DNA of 64,000 nt from Streptomyces sp. CHD11 (GTDB lineage: Bacteria; Actinomycetota; Actinomycetes; Streptomycetales; Streptomycetaceae): positions 62,001 through 126,000 of the forward strand of contig NZ_JABTTS010000012.1 in the NCBI RefSeq assembly GCF_018638295.1, written 5' to 3'. The translations under genes and the position numbers were made by a program. Positions 50,518 through 59,577 of the stretch are shown here, in pieces (position 1 is the stretch's first letter; each line of letters opens with the position of its first letter). Below the pieces are notes generated by a model. The model saw only the letters and a program-made list of their open reading frames with translations, ran no database searches and was not told where the DNA came from.

Positions 50518-53500
50518 ATGGTCAGCGATCCGCAGCGAGCCCTGGACGGCTTCTCCCCCGCGACCCGCGGCTGGTTCACGGGGGCCTTCTCGGCGCCCAC
50601 CGCCGCGCAGGCCGGTGCCTGGCAGGCCATCGAAGAGGGCTCGGACGTGCTGGTGGTCGCCCCCACCGGCTCCGGGAAGACCCTGGCGGCCTTCCTCGCC
50701 GCCCTGGACCAGCTGGCCTCCACACCCCCGCCGGCCGATCCGAAGAAGCGCTGCCGCGTGCTGTACATCTCGCCGCTGAAGGCCCTGGCCGTCGACGTCG
50801 AGCGCAACCTCCGCAGCCCGCTGACGGGCATCCGCCAGGAGGCCGTGCGCCTGGGCCGGCCCGAGCCCGAGATCAAGGTCGGCATCCGCTCCGGCGACAC
50901 CCCGCCCGCGGAGCGCCGCGCGCTGGCCACCCGGCCACCGGACATCCTGATCACCACCCCGGAGTCGCTGTTCCTGATGCTGACATCCGCCACGCGGGAC
51001 GCGCTGACGGGTGTGGAGACGGTGATCCTCGACGAGGTGCACGCGGTCGCCGGCACCAAGCGCGGCGCCCATCTGGCACTCACGCTGGAGCGGCTGGACG
51101 AACTGCTGCCCCGCCCCGCCCGCCGTATCGGCCTCTCGGCGACCGTCCGCCCGGTGGACGAGGTCGCCCGTTTCCTCTCTCCGCGCCGCAAGGTGGAGAT
51201 CGTGCAGCCCGAGTCGGGTAAGAGGTTCGACCTCTCCGTGGTGCTGCCGGTCGAGGACCTGGGCGAGCTGGGCGGCTCCCCGGCCGCCGACGCCGCGGAG
51301 GGGGCCGAGCGCCCGTCGATCTGGCCGCATGTCGAGGAGCGCATCACCGACCTGGTGCAGTCCCACCGCTCGACCATCGTGTTCGCGAACTCCCGCCGCC
51401 TCGCCGAGCGCCTGTGCAACCGGCTCAACGAGATCGCCCACGAGCGGGCCACCGGGGAGCCCCTGGAGGAGCACCACACCCCCGCCCAGCTCATGGGCGG
51501 TTCCGGGGCCGCCCAGGGCGCGCCCGCCGTCATCGCGCGTGCGCACCACGGCTCGGTGTCCAAGGAGCAGCGCGCCCTGGTCGAGGAGGACCTCAAGGCG
51601 GGCCGGCTGCCCGCGGTGGTCGCCACCTCCAGCCTGGAACTGGGCATCGACATGGGCGCCGTCGACCTGGTGATCCAGGTCGAGTCGCCACCGTCGGTCG
51701 CCTCCGGACTCCAGCGCGTCGGCCGCGCCGGACACCAGGTGGGCGCCGTCTCCACGGGCGTGGTGTTCCCGAAGTACCGGGGCGACCTGGTGCAGTCGGC
51801 CGTGGTCACCGAGCGGATGCGCACCGGAGCCATCGAGTCCCTGAGGGTCCCCGCCAACCCGCTCGACGTCCTGGCCCAGCAGATCGTCGCCATGACCGCC
51901 ATGGACACCTGGCAGGTCGACGACCTGCTCTCCATGGTCCGCCGCGCGGCACCCTTCGCCTCCCTGCCGGAGTCCGCCTTCACGGGCGTCCTCGACATGC
52001 TCGCCGGCCGCTACCCGTCCGACGCCTTCGCGGAGCTGCGCCCGCGCGTGGTGTGGGACCGGGTCACAGGCGAGATCACCGGCCGTCCCGGTGCCCAGCG
52101 ACTGGCCGTCACCTCCGGGGGCACGATCCCCGACCGGGGCCTCTTCGGGGTGTTCCTCGCCGGCGCCGATCCCAAGAAGGGCGGCGGCCGGGTCGGTGAG
52201 CTGGACGAGGAGATGGTCTACGAATCCCGCGTGGGCGACGTCTTCACGCTCGGCACCAGCTCCTGGCGCATCGAGGACATCACGCGCGACCGCGTACTGG
52301 TCTCCCCGGCACCCGGGGTGCCGGGCCGGCTGCCGTTCTGGAAGGGCGACCAGCTGGGCCGGCCGCTGGAGCTGGGCCGCGCGGTGGGCGCCTTCCTGCG
52401 CGAGATGGGCTCACTGACCAAGGACGACGCCCGGCTGCGGCTCCTCGCGGCCGGGCTGGACGCCTGGGCCTCGGACAACGTCCTGTCCTACCTCGACGAA
52501 CAGCGCGAAGCCTGCGGCCACGTCCCCGACGACCGGACCATCGTCGTCGAACGCTTCCGCGACGAACTCGGCGACTGGCGGGTCGTCGTGCACTCCCCCT
52601 TCGGCGCCCAGGTGCACGCCCCGTGGGCGCTCGCACTCGGCGCCCGCCTCTCCGAGCGCTACGGCATGGACGCCCAGGTGATGCACGCCGACGACGGCAT
52701 CGTGCTCCGGCTGCCGGACGCCGACCTGATGAGCCTCGACCTGCTCGACCACGACCCGGTGCGCAGCGGCACCGGGTACGACACCGACCAGGCCCCCCTG
52801 GGCGCCGCGGACGTCGTCTTCGACAAGGGCGAGGTCGACCGGGTCGTCACCGACCAGGTGGGCGGCTCGGCGCTGTTCGCGTCCCGGTTCCGCGAGTGCG
52901 CCGCCCGCGCGCTGCTCCTGCCGCGCCGCAGTCCAGGCCGGCGCACCCCGCTCTGGCAGCAGCGGCAGCGCGCCTCCCAGCTGCTCCAGGTGGCCGGGGA
53001 GTTCGGTTCGTTCCCGATCGTCCTGGAAGCCGTCCGCGAATGCCTCCAGGACGTCTTCGACGTTCCCGGACTCGTGGAGCTGATGGGCGACCTGGAGTCC
53101 CGCAGGGTACGCCTGGTGGAGGTCACCACCCCCGAGCCGTCCCCCTTCGCCCGCTCACTCCTCTTCGGGTACGTCGCCCAGTTCCTGTACGAGGGCGACT
53201 CCCCGCTCGCCGAGCGCCGCGCCGCCGCCCTCTCGCTGGACTCACGCCTGCTGGCCGAACTGCTGGGCCAGGCCGAGCTGCGCGAACTGCTCGACGCGGA
53301 GGTACTGGCCGAGCTGGAGGCCGAACTGCAGTGGCGCACCGAGGACCGGCGCGTCAAGGACGCCGAGGGCGTGGCCGACCTGCTGCGGCTGCTGGGCCCG
53401 CTCACCGACGCCGAACTCGCCGAGCGCGGCGCCGAACCGCAGTGGGCCCGGGACCTCGCCTCCGCCCGGCGCGCCATCCGGGTGCGGGTGGCCGGCGCCG

Positions 53501-55404
53501 ACCACTGGTCGGCGATCGAGGACGCCGGCCGGCTGCGCGACGCGCTGGGCACGGCGTTGCCTGTCGGTGTGCCCGAGGCGTTCACCGAACCCGTCAAGGA
53601 CCCCCTCGGCGACCTCCTCGCCCGGTACGCGCGCACCCACGGTCCGTTCACGTCGGCCACGGCGGCGGCCCGGTTCGGACTGGGCGTGGCCGTCACCGAG
53701 GGCGCGCTGCAGCGGCTCACGGCGGCGGGCAGGGTCGTCCAGGGGGAGTTCCACCCGGCCGGGATCGGACAGGAGTGGTGCGACGCGGCCGTGCTGCGCA
53801 GACTGCGCCGCCGTTCGCTGGCCGCGCTGCGGCACGAGCTGGAGCCCGTGCCGCCGGCCGCGCTCGCCCAGTTCCTCCCGCAGTGGCAGCACATCGGCAA
53901 GGGACACACCCTGCGCGGCGTCGACGGTCTGATCCGCGCCGTCGAGCAGTTGCAGGGCGCGTCCGTACCCGCGTCCGCCCTGGAGAAGCTGGTCCTGCCG
54001 TCCCGGCTGGAGAACTACGCCCCGGCCATGCTGGACGAGCTCACGGCCGCCGGAGAGATCGTGTGGGCGGGCGCCGGTTCGCTCCCCGGGAAGGACGGCT
54101 GGATCTCCCTCTACCTGGCGGACGCGGCCCCCCTGCTCCTGCCGCCCCCGCACCCCCTGGAGCCCACCGCCCTCCACCGGTCCGTCCTGGACGCCCTCTC
54201 CGGCGGTTACGGCCTCTTCTTCCGCCAGATCGCCGACCAGGTCCGCGCCACCACTCATCCCGAGGCCGGCGATCCGCAGCTGGCCGACGCCCTGTGGGAC
54301 CTCGCCTGGTCCGGGCGGCTCACCAACGACACGCTCACTCCGCTGCGCTCCCTGCTGGGCTCCGGGCGCACGGCCGGCTCCACCGCCCACCGCGCGAAGC
54401 GCTCGGTCCCGCGCGGACGCTACGGATCGCTCACTGCGGCCGCGCGCACCGCCTCACGGACCGGCCCCCCGACCGTCGCCGGCCGCTGGTCCCTGCTCCC
54501 GGAGCGGGACGCCGACCAGACGCTCCGCGCCCACGGGCTGGCCCGTACCCTGCTCGACCGGCACGGTGTGGTGACCCGGGGAGCGGTCTCCGCGGAAGGC
54601 GTCGAGGGCGGTTTCTCGGCGGTGTACCGCGTCCTGTCCGCCTTCGAGGAGACCGGGCAGGCCCGCCGCGGCTATGTGGTGGAGGGCCTGGGCGCCGCCC
54701 AGTTCGCGATGGACGGGGCGGTGGACCGTCTGCGCGCCGCGGCCAACGCCCGCGAGCGGGGCGACGGCCTCCCGGCCCCGGGCACGCCCGGCCCCTCCGG
54801 GGGCGCCCCCGATTCCTTCGCCGATGTGCCCGGCTCTTTCGAGTCCGCCTTGGGCTCCGACGGCTCCCCGGGCCGTACGCCCTACCCCAGTCCGTCGCCG
54901 GGCGACCACGTCTCCCCGCGCGACCCGGCCGCACCGGCCCCGCCCCCGTGGCAGAACGGCGGAGGTCCGTCGTACGACCCCTTCGCCGGACGTCGCACCG
55001 GCGCGGACCGCTCGGCCCGCGCCGTCGTCCTGGCCGCCGCCGACCCGGCGAACGCCTACGGCGCCGCGTTGAACTGGCCCGAGCCCCCGACCGGTGCCGG
55101 GCACAAGCCCGGCCGCAAGGCGGGTTCCCTGGTGGTACTGGTGGACGGTGACCTGACGCTCTACATGGAGCGCGGGGGCAAGACGCTGCTGGCCTGGCCC
55201 GCGGTACCCGACGGCGAGCCAGGCACCGACCCCCGTCTCACGGCCGCCGCCGAAGCCCTCGCCTCCACCGCCCGCGCGGGCGCCCTCGGCACGCTCACGG
55301 TGGAGCGCGTCAACGGCACCTCGGCGCTGACCTCCCCGCTGGGCACCCTGCTGGAGACCGCGGGCTTCGTCGCCACACCCCGGGGCCTGCGCCTGCGCGC
55401 CTGA
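50518..55404 (+). CDS. lhr: Long ATP-dependent helicase Lhr
   Basis: A 1628-residue superfamily 2 helicase (Lhr-HRQ type). Walker A VVAPTGSGKT lies near residue 50; the DEVH box is ILDEVHAVAGTKRG; RecA2 motifs include SSLELGIDMGAVD and QRVGRAGH. A winged-helix region and the large C-terminal domain follow, with a Pro/Ser/Asp-rich linker near 1430-1500. Long Lhr proteins act in actinobacterial DNA repair, including mitomycin damage. ATG at 50518 was chosen; an in-frame GTG at 50503 is possible. The following 430 bp (55405-55834) contain nothing I can support. Confidence 0.94.
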   Translation: MVSDPQRALDGFSPATRGWFTGAFSAPTAAQAGAWQAIEEGSDVLVVAPTGSGKTLAAFLAALDQLASTPPPADPKKRCRVLYISPLKALAVDVERNLRSPLTGIRQEAVRLGRPEPEIKVGIRSGDTPPAERRALATRPPDILITTPESLFLMLTSATRDALTGVETVILDEVHAVAGTKRGAHLALTLERLDELLPRPARRIGLSATVRPVDEVARFLSPRRKVEIVQPESGKRFDLSVVLPVEDLGELGGSPAADAAEGAERPSIWPHVEERITDLVQSHRSTIVFANSRRLAERLCNRLNEIAHERATGEPLEEHHTPAQLMGGSGAAQGAPAVIARAHHGSVSKEQRALVEEDLKAGRLPAVVATSSLELGIDMGAVDLVIQVESPPSVASGLQRVGRAGHQVGAVSTGVVFPKYRGDLVQSAVVTERMRTGAIESLRVPANPLDVLAQQIVAMTAMDTWQVDDLLSMVRRAAPFASLPESAFTGVLDMLAGRYPSDAFAELRPRVVWDRVTGEITGRPGAQRLAVTSGGTIPDRGLFGVFLAGADPKKGGGRVGELDEEMVYESRVGDVFTLGTSSWRIEDITRDRVLVSPAPGVPGRLPFWKGDQLGRPLELGRAVGAFLREMGSLTKDDARLRLLAAGLDAWASDNVLSYLDEQREACGHVPDDRTIVVERFRDELGDWRVVVHSPFGAQVHAPWALALGARLSERYGMDAQVMHADDGIVLRLPDADLMSLDLLDHDPVRSGTGYDTDQAPLGAADVVFDKGEVDRVVTDQVGGSALFASRFRECAARALLLPRRSPGRRTPLWQQRQRASQLLQVAGEFGSFPIVLEAVRECLQDVFDVPGLVELMGDLESRRVRLVEVTTPEPSPFARSLLFGYVAQFLYEGDSPLAERRAAALSLDSRLLAELLGQAELRELLDAEVLAELEAELQWRTEDRRVKDAEGVADLLRLLGPLTDAELAERGAEPQWARDLASARRAIRVRVAGADHWSAIEDAGRLRDALGTALPVGVPEAFTEPVKDPLGDLLARYARTHGPFTSATAAARFGLGVAVTEGALQRLTAAGRVVQGEFHPAGIGQEWCDAAVLRRLRRRSLAALRHELEPVPPAALAQFLPQWQHIGKGHTLRGVDGLIRAVEQLQGASVPASALEKLVLPSRLENYAPAMLDELTAAGEIVWAGAGSLPGKDGWISLYLADAAPLLLPPPHPLEPTALHRSVLDALSGGYGLFFRQIADQVRATTHPEAGDPQLADALWDLAWSGRLTNDTLTPLRSLLGSGRTAGSTAHRAKRSVPRGRYGSLTAAARTASRTGPPTVAGRWSLLPERDADQTLRAHGLARTLLDRHGVVTRGAVSAEGVEGGFSAVYRVLSAFEETGQARRGYVVEGLGAAQFAMDGAVDRLRAAANARERGDGLPAPGTPGPSGGAPDSFADVPGSFESALGSDGSPGRTPYPSPSPGDHVSPRDPAAPAPPPWQNGGGPSYDPFAGRRTGADRSARAVVLAAADPANAYGAALNWPEPPTGAGHKPGRKAGSLVVLVDGDLTLYMERGGKTLLAWPAVPDGEPGTDPRLTAAAEALASTARAGALGTLTVERVNGTSALTSPLGTLLETAGFVATPRGLRLRA

Positions 55405-55834
55405 GCCCCACCGGGACAACTCCCGAACGCCCGCCCACGGTGACGCCTCGCGAACCCGCCCCATCGCCCCGCCGGACAGCCACGGGCTCACGCACCACAC
55501 CCGCGCCCGCGGCCCACGCCCTCCGATCACCTGAACGCCCTTCCAGGGTGATGCCCGGAAACCCGCCACCAGCGCCCCGCCCGACTCCACGGCCGCGCTT
55601 CTTGCTGTTATCCAGCATCATCAGGCTGGAGCCCGTGTCACCCCCGCAGCCCGCGCCCACACACCTGATTCCCCCACCTCGACCCGACCTCGACCACCCG
55701 AATGACCTCCACGCATACCGGCCGGTGGCCCGACCCGTCGCGGCGTTCCCCGGGAACTCCACCCCACCACCCGGCCGCCCCGGAGGAGACGGTCACGCGC
55801 CCGTCCCGCCCGACCGTCGTGCCACCCTTGACGC

Positions 55835-56653
55835 ATGCCCGAAGGAGACACGGTCTGGCAGGCCACACGACGGCTGCACGACGCCCTCGCGGGCAAGGTG
55901 CTGACCCGCAGCGACCTGCGGGTGCCCCGGTTCGCCACGTCGGACCTCACCGGCCGCACCGTGCTGGACGTCACTCCCCGGGGCAAGCATCTGCTGACCC
56001 GTCTGGAGGGCGGGCTCACCCTGCACTCGCATCTGAGGATGGACGGCTCCTGGAGGGTGTACACGGACGGACAGCGGTGGAACGGCGGCCCCGCCCACCA
56101 GATCCGCGCGATCCTCGGCACCGCCGACCGCACCGCCGTCGGCTACCGGCTGCCCGTCCTGGAGCTGCTGCGCACCGCCGACGAGGACCGCGCGGTCGGC
56201 CACCTCGGCCCCGATCTCCTGGGACCGGACTGGGACCCCGACGCGGCGCTGGCCAACCTGGTGCGGGACCCGGGCCGCCCGCTCGGCGAGGCCCTGCTCG
56301 ACCAGCGCAACCTCGCCGGTATCGGCAATGTCTTCAAGAGCGAGCTCTGCTTCCTGCTCGGGGTCACCCCCTGGCTGCCCCTGGGTGAACTGCCCGCGGA
56401 CCGCACCGGGAAGCTGCCGGAGCTCGCCAGGAGGCTGCTGGAGTACAACCGTGAACGCCCGGTACGCAACACCACGGGCCGCCGCGGAGAGGACCTCTTC
56501 GTCTACGGCCGGGCCCATCGCCCCTGTCTGCGCTGCCGCACCCCGATCCGCCTCGCCGACCAGGGCGACGGCTCCCGTGAACGCCCCACGTACTGGTGCC
56601 CCACCTGCCAGCCGGGCCCGGCCCCCGCGCGATCACCGGACCGGTCCCGCTGA
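55835..56653 (+). CDS. nei: Fpg/Nei-family DNA glycosylase (Nei-type)
   Basis: Removes oxidised pyrimidines and cuts abasic sites. The 272-residue product starts MPEGDTVWQ, providing the catalytic Pro and Glu right after Met (processed). The mid-protein helix-two-turn-helix and zinc finger match: RNLAGIGNVFKSELCF, then CLRCRTPIRL and YWCPTCQ, four cysteines of a zinc finger. MPEGD rather than MPELP indicates the Nei/endonuclease VIII branch. Confidence 0.93.
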   Translation: MPEGDTVWQATRRLHDALAGKVLTRSDLRVPRFATSDLTGRTVLDVTPRGKHLLTRLEGGLTLHSHLRMDGSWRVYTDGQRWNGGPAHQIRAILGTADRTAVGYRLPVLELLRTADEDRAVGHLGPDLLGPDWDPDAALANLVRDPGRPLGEALLDQRNLAGIGNVFKSELCFLLGVTPWLPLGELPADRTGKLPELARRLLEYNRERPVRNTTGRRGEDLFVYGRAHRPCLRCRTPIRLADQGDGSRERPTYWCPTCQPGPAPARSPDRSR

Positions 56654-56684
56654 CAGCGCGGGCGCGCGCTGCGCCGGCGTACCG

Positions 56685-56927
56685 TCAACGGCGCCCGCGT
56701 CGTGCGCCCGACGTCCAGGCCCCCCGCCACCGCCCCGCCGCGAGCGCCCCGTCCGCCCGCGCCTTCGGGATGCAGTGCACGGGCAATACGCTGAGTCCCC
56801 ATCCGCCGGCCGCGACCGTCCCTTCCAGCGCACCGGCGTCGGGCGCCAGCAGCAGTCGCGTCACCGCCCACCACCACAGCGCACCGAACCCCACCAGGGT
56901 CCACCGGCGCACCGCCCGCCCCGTCAT
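56685..56927 (-). CDS. Small membrane protein, unknown function
   Basis: An 80-residue protein, VRRWTLVGFGALWWWAVTRLL being the one clear membrane segment, followed by an Arg/Gly/Ala tail. GAGG sits just before the ATG at 56927. It overlaps no other gene. Because such GC-rich frames are common this is a weak call; a conserved small protein is plausible in Streptomyces at this place. Confidence 0.45.
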   Translation of the reverse strand: MTGRAVRRWTLVGFGALWWWAVTRLLLAPDAGALEGTVAAGGWGLSVLPVHCIPKARADGALAAGRWRGAWTSGARRGRR

Positions 56928-56976
56928 CACCTCGCCGGAGCCGCGGCCCGCGGGGCCGGCGGCCCCCACGGCCGGG

Positions 56977-57447
56977 TCACCCGTTCTCGGCCTGGAACAT
57001 CCAGTGCTGCTTCTCGAGATCGCCGGTGGCCGCGATGAGAAGGTCCTGGCTCACCGGATCCGGCTCCGCCGTCACCGTGACCCGCTCGCGCATCCGGGCG
57101 ATCACCGCGCCCAGCGCGTCCACCATCGCTCCCACCGCGGCCGAGTCGTCGACCCAGCCCTCGGGCGTCACGCCGATCCCGCTGCCGACGGCCACGGTCG
57201 CGGCCCGCCCGTCGGGCGAGACACCCAGGGCCGCGGCCCGCTCGGCGACGGTGTCGGAGTGGGTGCGCGCCAGCGACACGACCTCGTCGAGCTGGAGATG
57301 GACAGTGCGGAAGCGTGGCCCGACCACATTCCAGTGGATCTGCTTCGCCACCAGCGCGAGATCCACCAGATCGACCAGGGCGCCCTGCAGCGCCTCGGAC
57401 ACCGTCTTCAGGTTCTCGTCGGACAACGGGCTCTTCACGACGTACAT
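56977..57447 (-). CDS. dps: Dps-like ferritin, DNA-protecting protein
   Basis: A 156-residue ferritin-like protein. The intersubunit ferroxidase ligands of Dps are present: His38 (KQIHWNVVGPRF), His50 and Asp54 (VHLQLDE). It oxidises and stores iron and shields DNA from peroxide. The ATG at 57447 follows GGAGG by five bases; a GTG at 57453 is also possible. It is on the same strand as clgR, 213 bp downstream of it. Confidence 0.9.
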   Translation of the reverse strand: MYVVKSPLSDENLKTVSEALQGALVDLVDLALVAKQIHWNVVGPRFRTVHLQLDEVVSLARTHSDTVAERAAALGVSPDGRAATVAVGSGIGVTPEGWVDDSAAVGAMVDALGAVIARMRERVTVTAEPDPVSQDLLIAATGDLEKQHWMFQAENG

Positions 57448-57660
57448 CCGCACCTCCGTGGCTGACCCCCGTGTCCTTCCACGATGACGGTCCCTCGCCG
57501 CACCGGCAAACGCACACGGCGGCTCGGGCGCAGCGATCCCGCACGCGAAAGACCGCGATCCCGCACGCGAAAAACCCCGGCGGCACCCCTCCGGATCTCC
57601 CGGAAGGGCCCCTACCGGGGCATCCCACACCTCACACCACGCAGGCGACGAGCACCGTGC

Positions 57661-58041
57661 TCACGCGGCGACGACGTCCACCGCTTCGGCGGGCGCCTTG
57701 ATCGTCACCCGTTCCGGTGGCACACCGGCCACCGATACGGAACCCAGCATCGGACGAACCGACGTGGGTACGGGCTCGCTGGGGGTCGCTGCAGCAGACC
57801 GGGCCAGCTCGGCAAGGGCGAGCTCGTCACTCACTTCCCGCATGAGCTCGGACATCCGTACGTCCAGCGCGTCGCAGATCGCGGAGAGCAGCTCGGAGGA
57901 AGCCTCCTTCTGCCCCCGCTCCACCTCGGAGAGATAGCCGAGTGAGACTCGGGCGGACGAGGAGACTTCGCGCAGAGTACGGCCCTGGCGCTGGCGCTGC
58001 CGACGCAGCACGTCACCCAGCAGGCGACGGAGCAGAATCAT
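57661..58041 (-). CDS. clgR: Clp-protease gene regulator ClgR (XRE family)
   Basis: A 126-residue HTH activator of clp protease, lon and clpC genes in actinobacteria. The XRE-type HTH is at residues about 8-70 (LGDVLRRQRQRQGRTLREV, SLGYLSEVERGQKEASSELLSAICDALDV). The protein ends VDVVAA; a double-Ala C-terminus of this kind is the degron by which ClgR (and PopR) are removed by ClpP in Streptomyces. GGAGGGAG precedes ATG 58041. Its place after cinA and pgsA matches the mycobacterial order. Confidence 0.93.
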   Translation of the reverse strand: MILLRRLLGDVLRRQRQRQGRTLREVSSSARVSLGYLSEVERGQKEASSELLSAICDALDVRMSELMREVSDELALAELARSAAATPSEPVPTSVRPMLGSVSVAGVPPERVTIKAPAEAVDVVAA

Positions 58042-58150
58042 CGGTGGCTCCCTCCTCGGACCGCGTAGCCGCATCCTTCTCGCCCCACCGTACCGCCTAG
58101 TGCCGCGGCCGTGCGGGGAGCGATGTCGTGTTCACTCAGGGCTGCAAACA

Positions 58151-58696
58151 TCAAAACCCCCCGTTCCGTTCCGTATCCTGTGCCCGCTCATTCCCGGTCT
58201 GTTCGCCCGCGAGCTCCGTCAGCAGCAGCGCGAGTACGCTCCGTACACTCTCCATACGGATTTCCGCACGGTCGCCGTTCAACCGCAGACGCTCCACTTT
58301 TCCGCCACCGGCGGAAACGGAGCCGGTCCCCGGCGGCCCGGCCACGGCCACGAACACCGTGCCGACGTCCTGCCCGTCCTGCGGATCCGGACCGGCCACG
58401 CCCGTGGTGGCGATGCCCCAGTCGGCATCCAGCGCCTCCCGGACACCGACCGCCATCTGGGCCGCCACCTGCGCATCCACCGCTCCACGCTGCGCCAGCA
58501 GAGTGGCGTCCACGCCCAGCAGCCGGTGCTTCAGCTCGGTCGCGTAGGCCGTCACCGACCCGCGGAAGGCCTTCGACGCCCCGGGCACCGACGTGATCTC
58601 CGCCGCCACCAGGCCACCGGTCAGCGACTCGGCGACGGCCAGCGTCCCACCCTTCACGGTGAGTAGTCGCACCACCTCGGTGGCCGTGGAACTCAC
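58151..58696 (-). CDS. CinA C-terminal (nicotinamide-nucleotide amidase) family protein
   Basis: A 181-residue stand-alone CinA C-terminal domain. It starts SSTATEVVRLLTVKGG and contains the motif LAVAESLTGGLVAAEIT, YATELKHRLLGVD and GIATTGVAGPDPQDG. In E. coli such proteins (PncC) deamidate nicotinamide mononucleotide; the competence role of full CinA does not apply here. GTG 58696 overlaps the pgsA stop by 4 bp. Confidence 0.92.
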   Translation of the reverse strand: MSSTATEVVRLLTVKGGTLAVAESLTGGLVAAEITSVPGASKAFRGSVTAYATELKHRLLGVDATLLAQRGAVDAQVAAQMAVGVREALDADWGIATTGVAGPDPQDGQDVGTVFVAVAGPPGTGSVSAGGGKVERLRLNGDRAEIRMESVRSVLALLLTELAGEQTGNERAQDTERNGGF

Positions 58697-59577
58697 GCTT
58701 CCGTCTCCTCCAACGCCGCCTTGCGCTCGGCGATTCCCCGCCTGCGGAGCACAATGGCCTGTTTCACATAGTCGAGCCCGGTCGCCACGGTCAGCACCAC
58801 CGCCGCGGCCATCACCCACCACCTCAGCGTCGCCAGCCATCCCGTCAGTGCCAGCACATACATGCCGACGGCGATGCCCTGGGTGAGGGTCTTGAGCTTG
58901 CCGCCCCGGCTCGCCGGGATGACGCCGAAGCGGATGACCAGGAAACGCAGCAGGGTGACACCGAGTTCCCGGCCGAGGATGACCCCGGTGACCCACCACG
59001 GAAGATCGCCCAGCGAGGAGAGACAGATCAGCGCCGCACCCATGATCGCCTTGTCGGCGATGGGGTCGGCGATCTTCCCGAAGTCGGTGACGAGGTCGTA
59101 GGCGCGGGCCAGATGACCGTCGAACAGGTCAGTGATCATGGCGACGGCGAAGGCCGCCCAGGCGAACGAACGCCACGCCGGGTCGTCCCCGCCGTCGGCG
59201 AGCATCAGCATGACGAACGCCGGAACCAGGAGCAGCCGCAGCATGGTCAGCAGGTTGGCGATGTTCCAGACGCTGGCCTGGTCGACCGCCGCCGCGGCGA
59301 TCTTCGCGCCCCGGGCCGGCCGCGTACCGTCCCCGGCGTCGACGCCGTCGGACGCCGCGGCCGGAGCCGCCCCGTCGCCGTGCGACCGGACCCCGCCGGT
59401 GCCCCGGCCGGCCTGACCGCGCCGCGCCGGACCGCCGCCGGACGCCCCCGGAGCCGTGCCCCGGTTCTCCCGCGCGGCCGCGCGGCCGGAACCGGGACCC
59501 TGCACGCCGGCGGGTGCGGGCCCGGCCGCCCGCCCCGCGCCGGAGGGGCCGCCCGCCGCCGCCGGAGCACCCGTCAT
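58693..59577 (-). CDS. pgsA: CDP-alcohol phosphatidyltransferase, PgsA-like
   Basis: Makes phosphatidylglycerophosphate (or a related headgroup exchange) at the membrane. The 294-residue product has the CDP-alcohol motif as ITDLFDGHLAR with FGKIADPIADK, and about six spans. The first 95 residues are a Gly/Ala/Arg-rich disordered extension before VDQASVWNIANLLTMLRLL, where conserved sequence starts. It overlaps rimO by 4 bp upstream and the CinA-like gene by 4 bp downstream, so the three are translationally linked. Confidence 0.93.
   Translation of the reverse strand: MTGAPAAAGGPSGAGRAAGPAPAGVQGPGSGRAAARENRGTAPGASGGGPARRGQAGRGTGGVRSHGDGAAPAAASDGVDAGDGTRPARGAKIAAAAVDQASVWNIANLLTMLRLLLVPAFVMLMLADGGDDPAWRSFAWAAFAVAMITDLFDGHLARAYDLVTDFGKIADPIADKAIMGAALICLSSLGDLPWWVTGVILGRELGVTLLRFLVIRFGVIPASRGGKLKTLTQGIAVGMYVLALTGWLATLRWWVMAAAVVLTVATGLDYVKQAIVLRRRGIAERKAALEETEA

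Noticed and set aside
52623..55151. Long alternative frame within lhr
   Set aside because: Out-of-frame reading of a continuous helicase; Arg/Pro-rich with no start signal.
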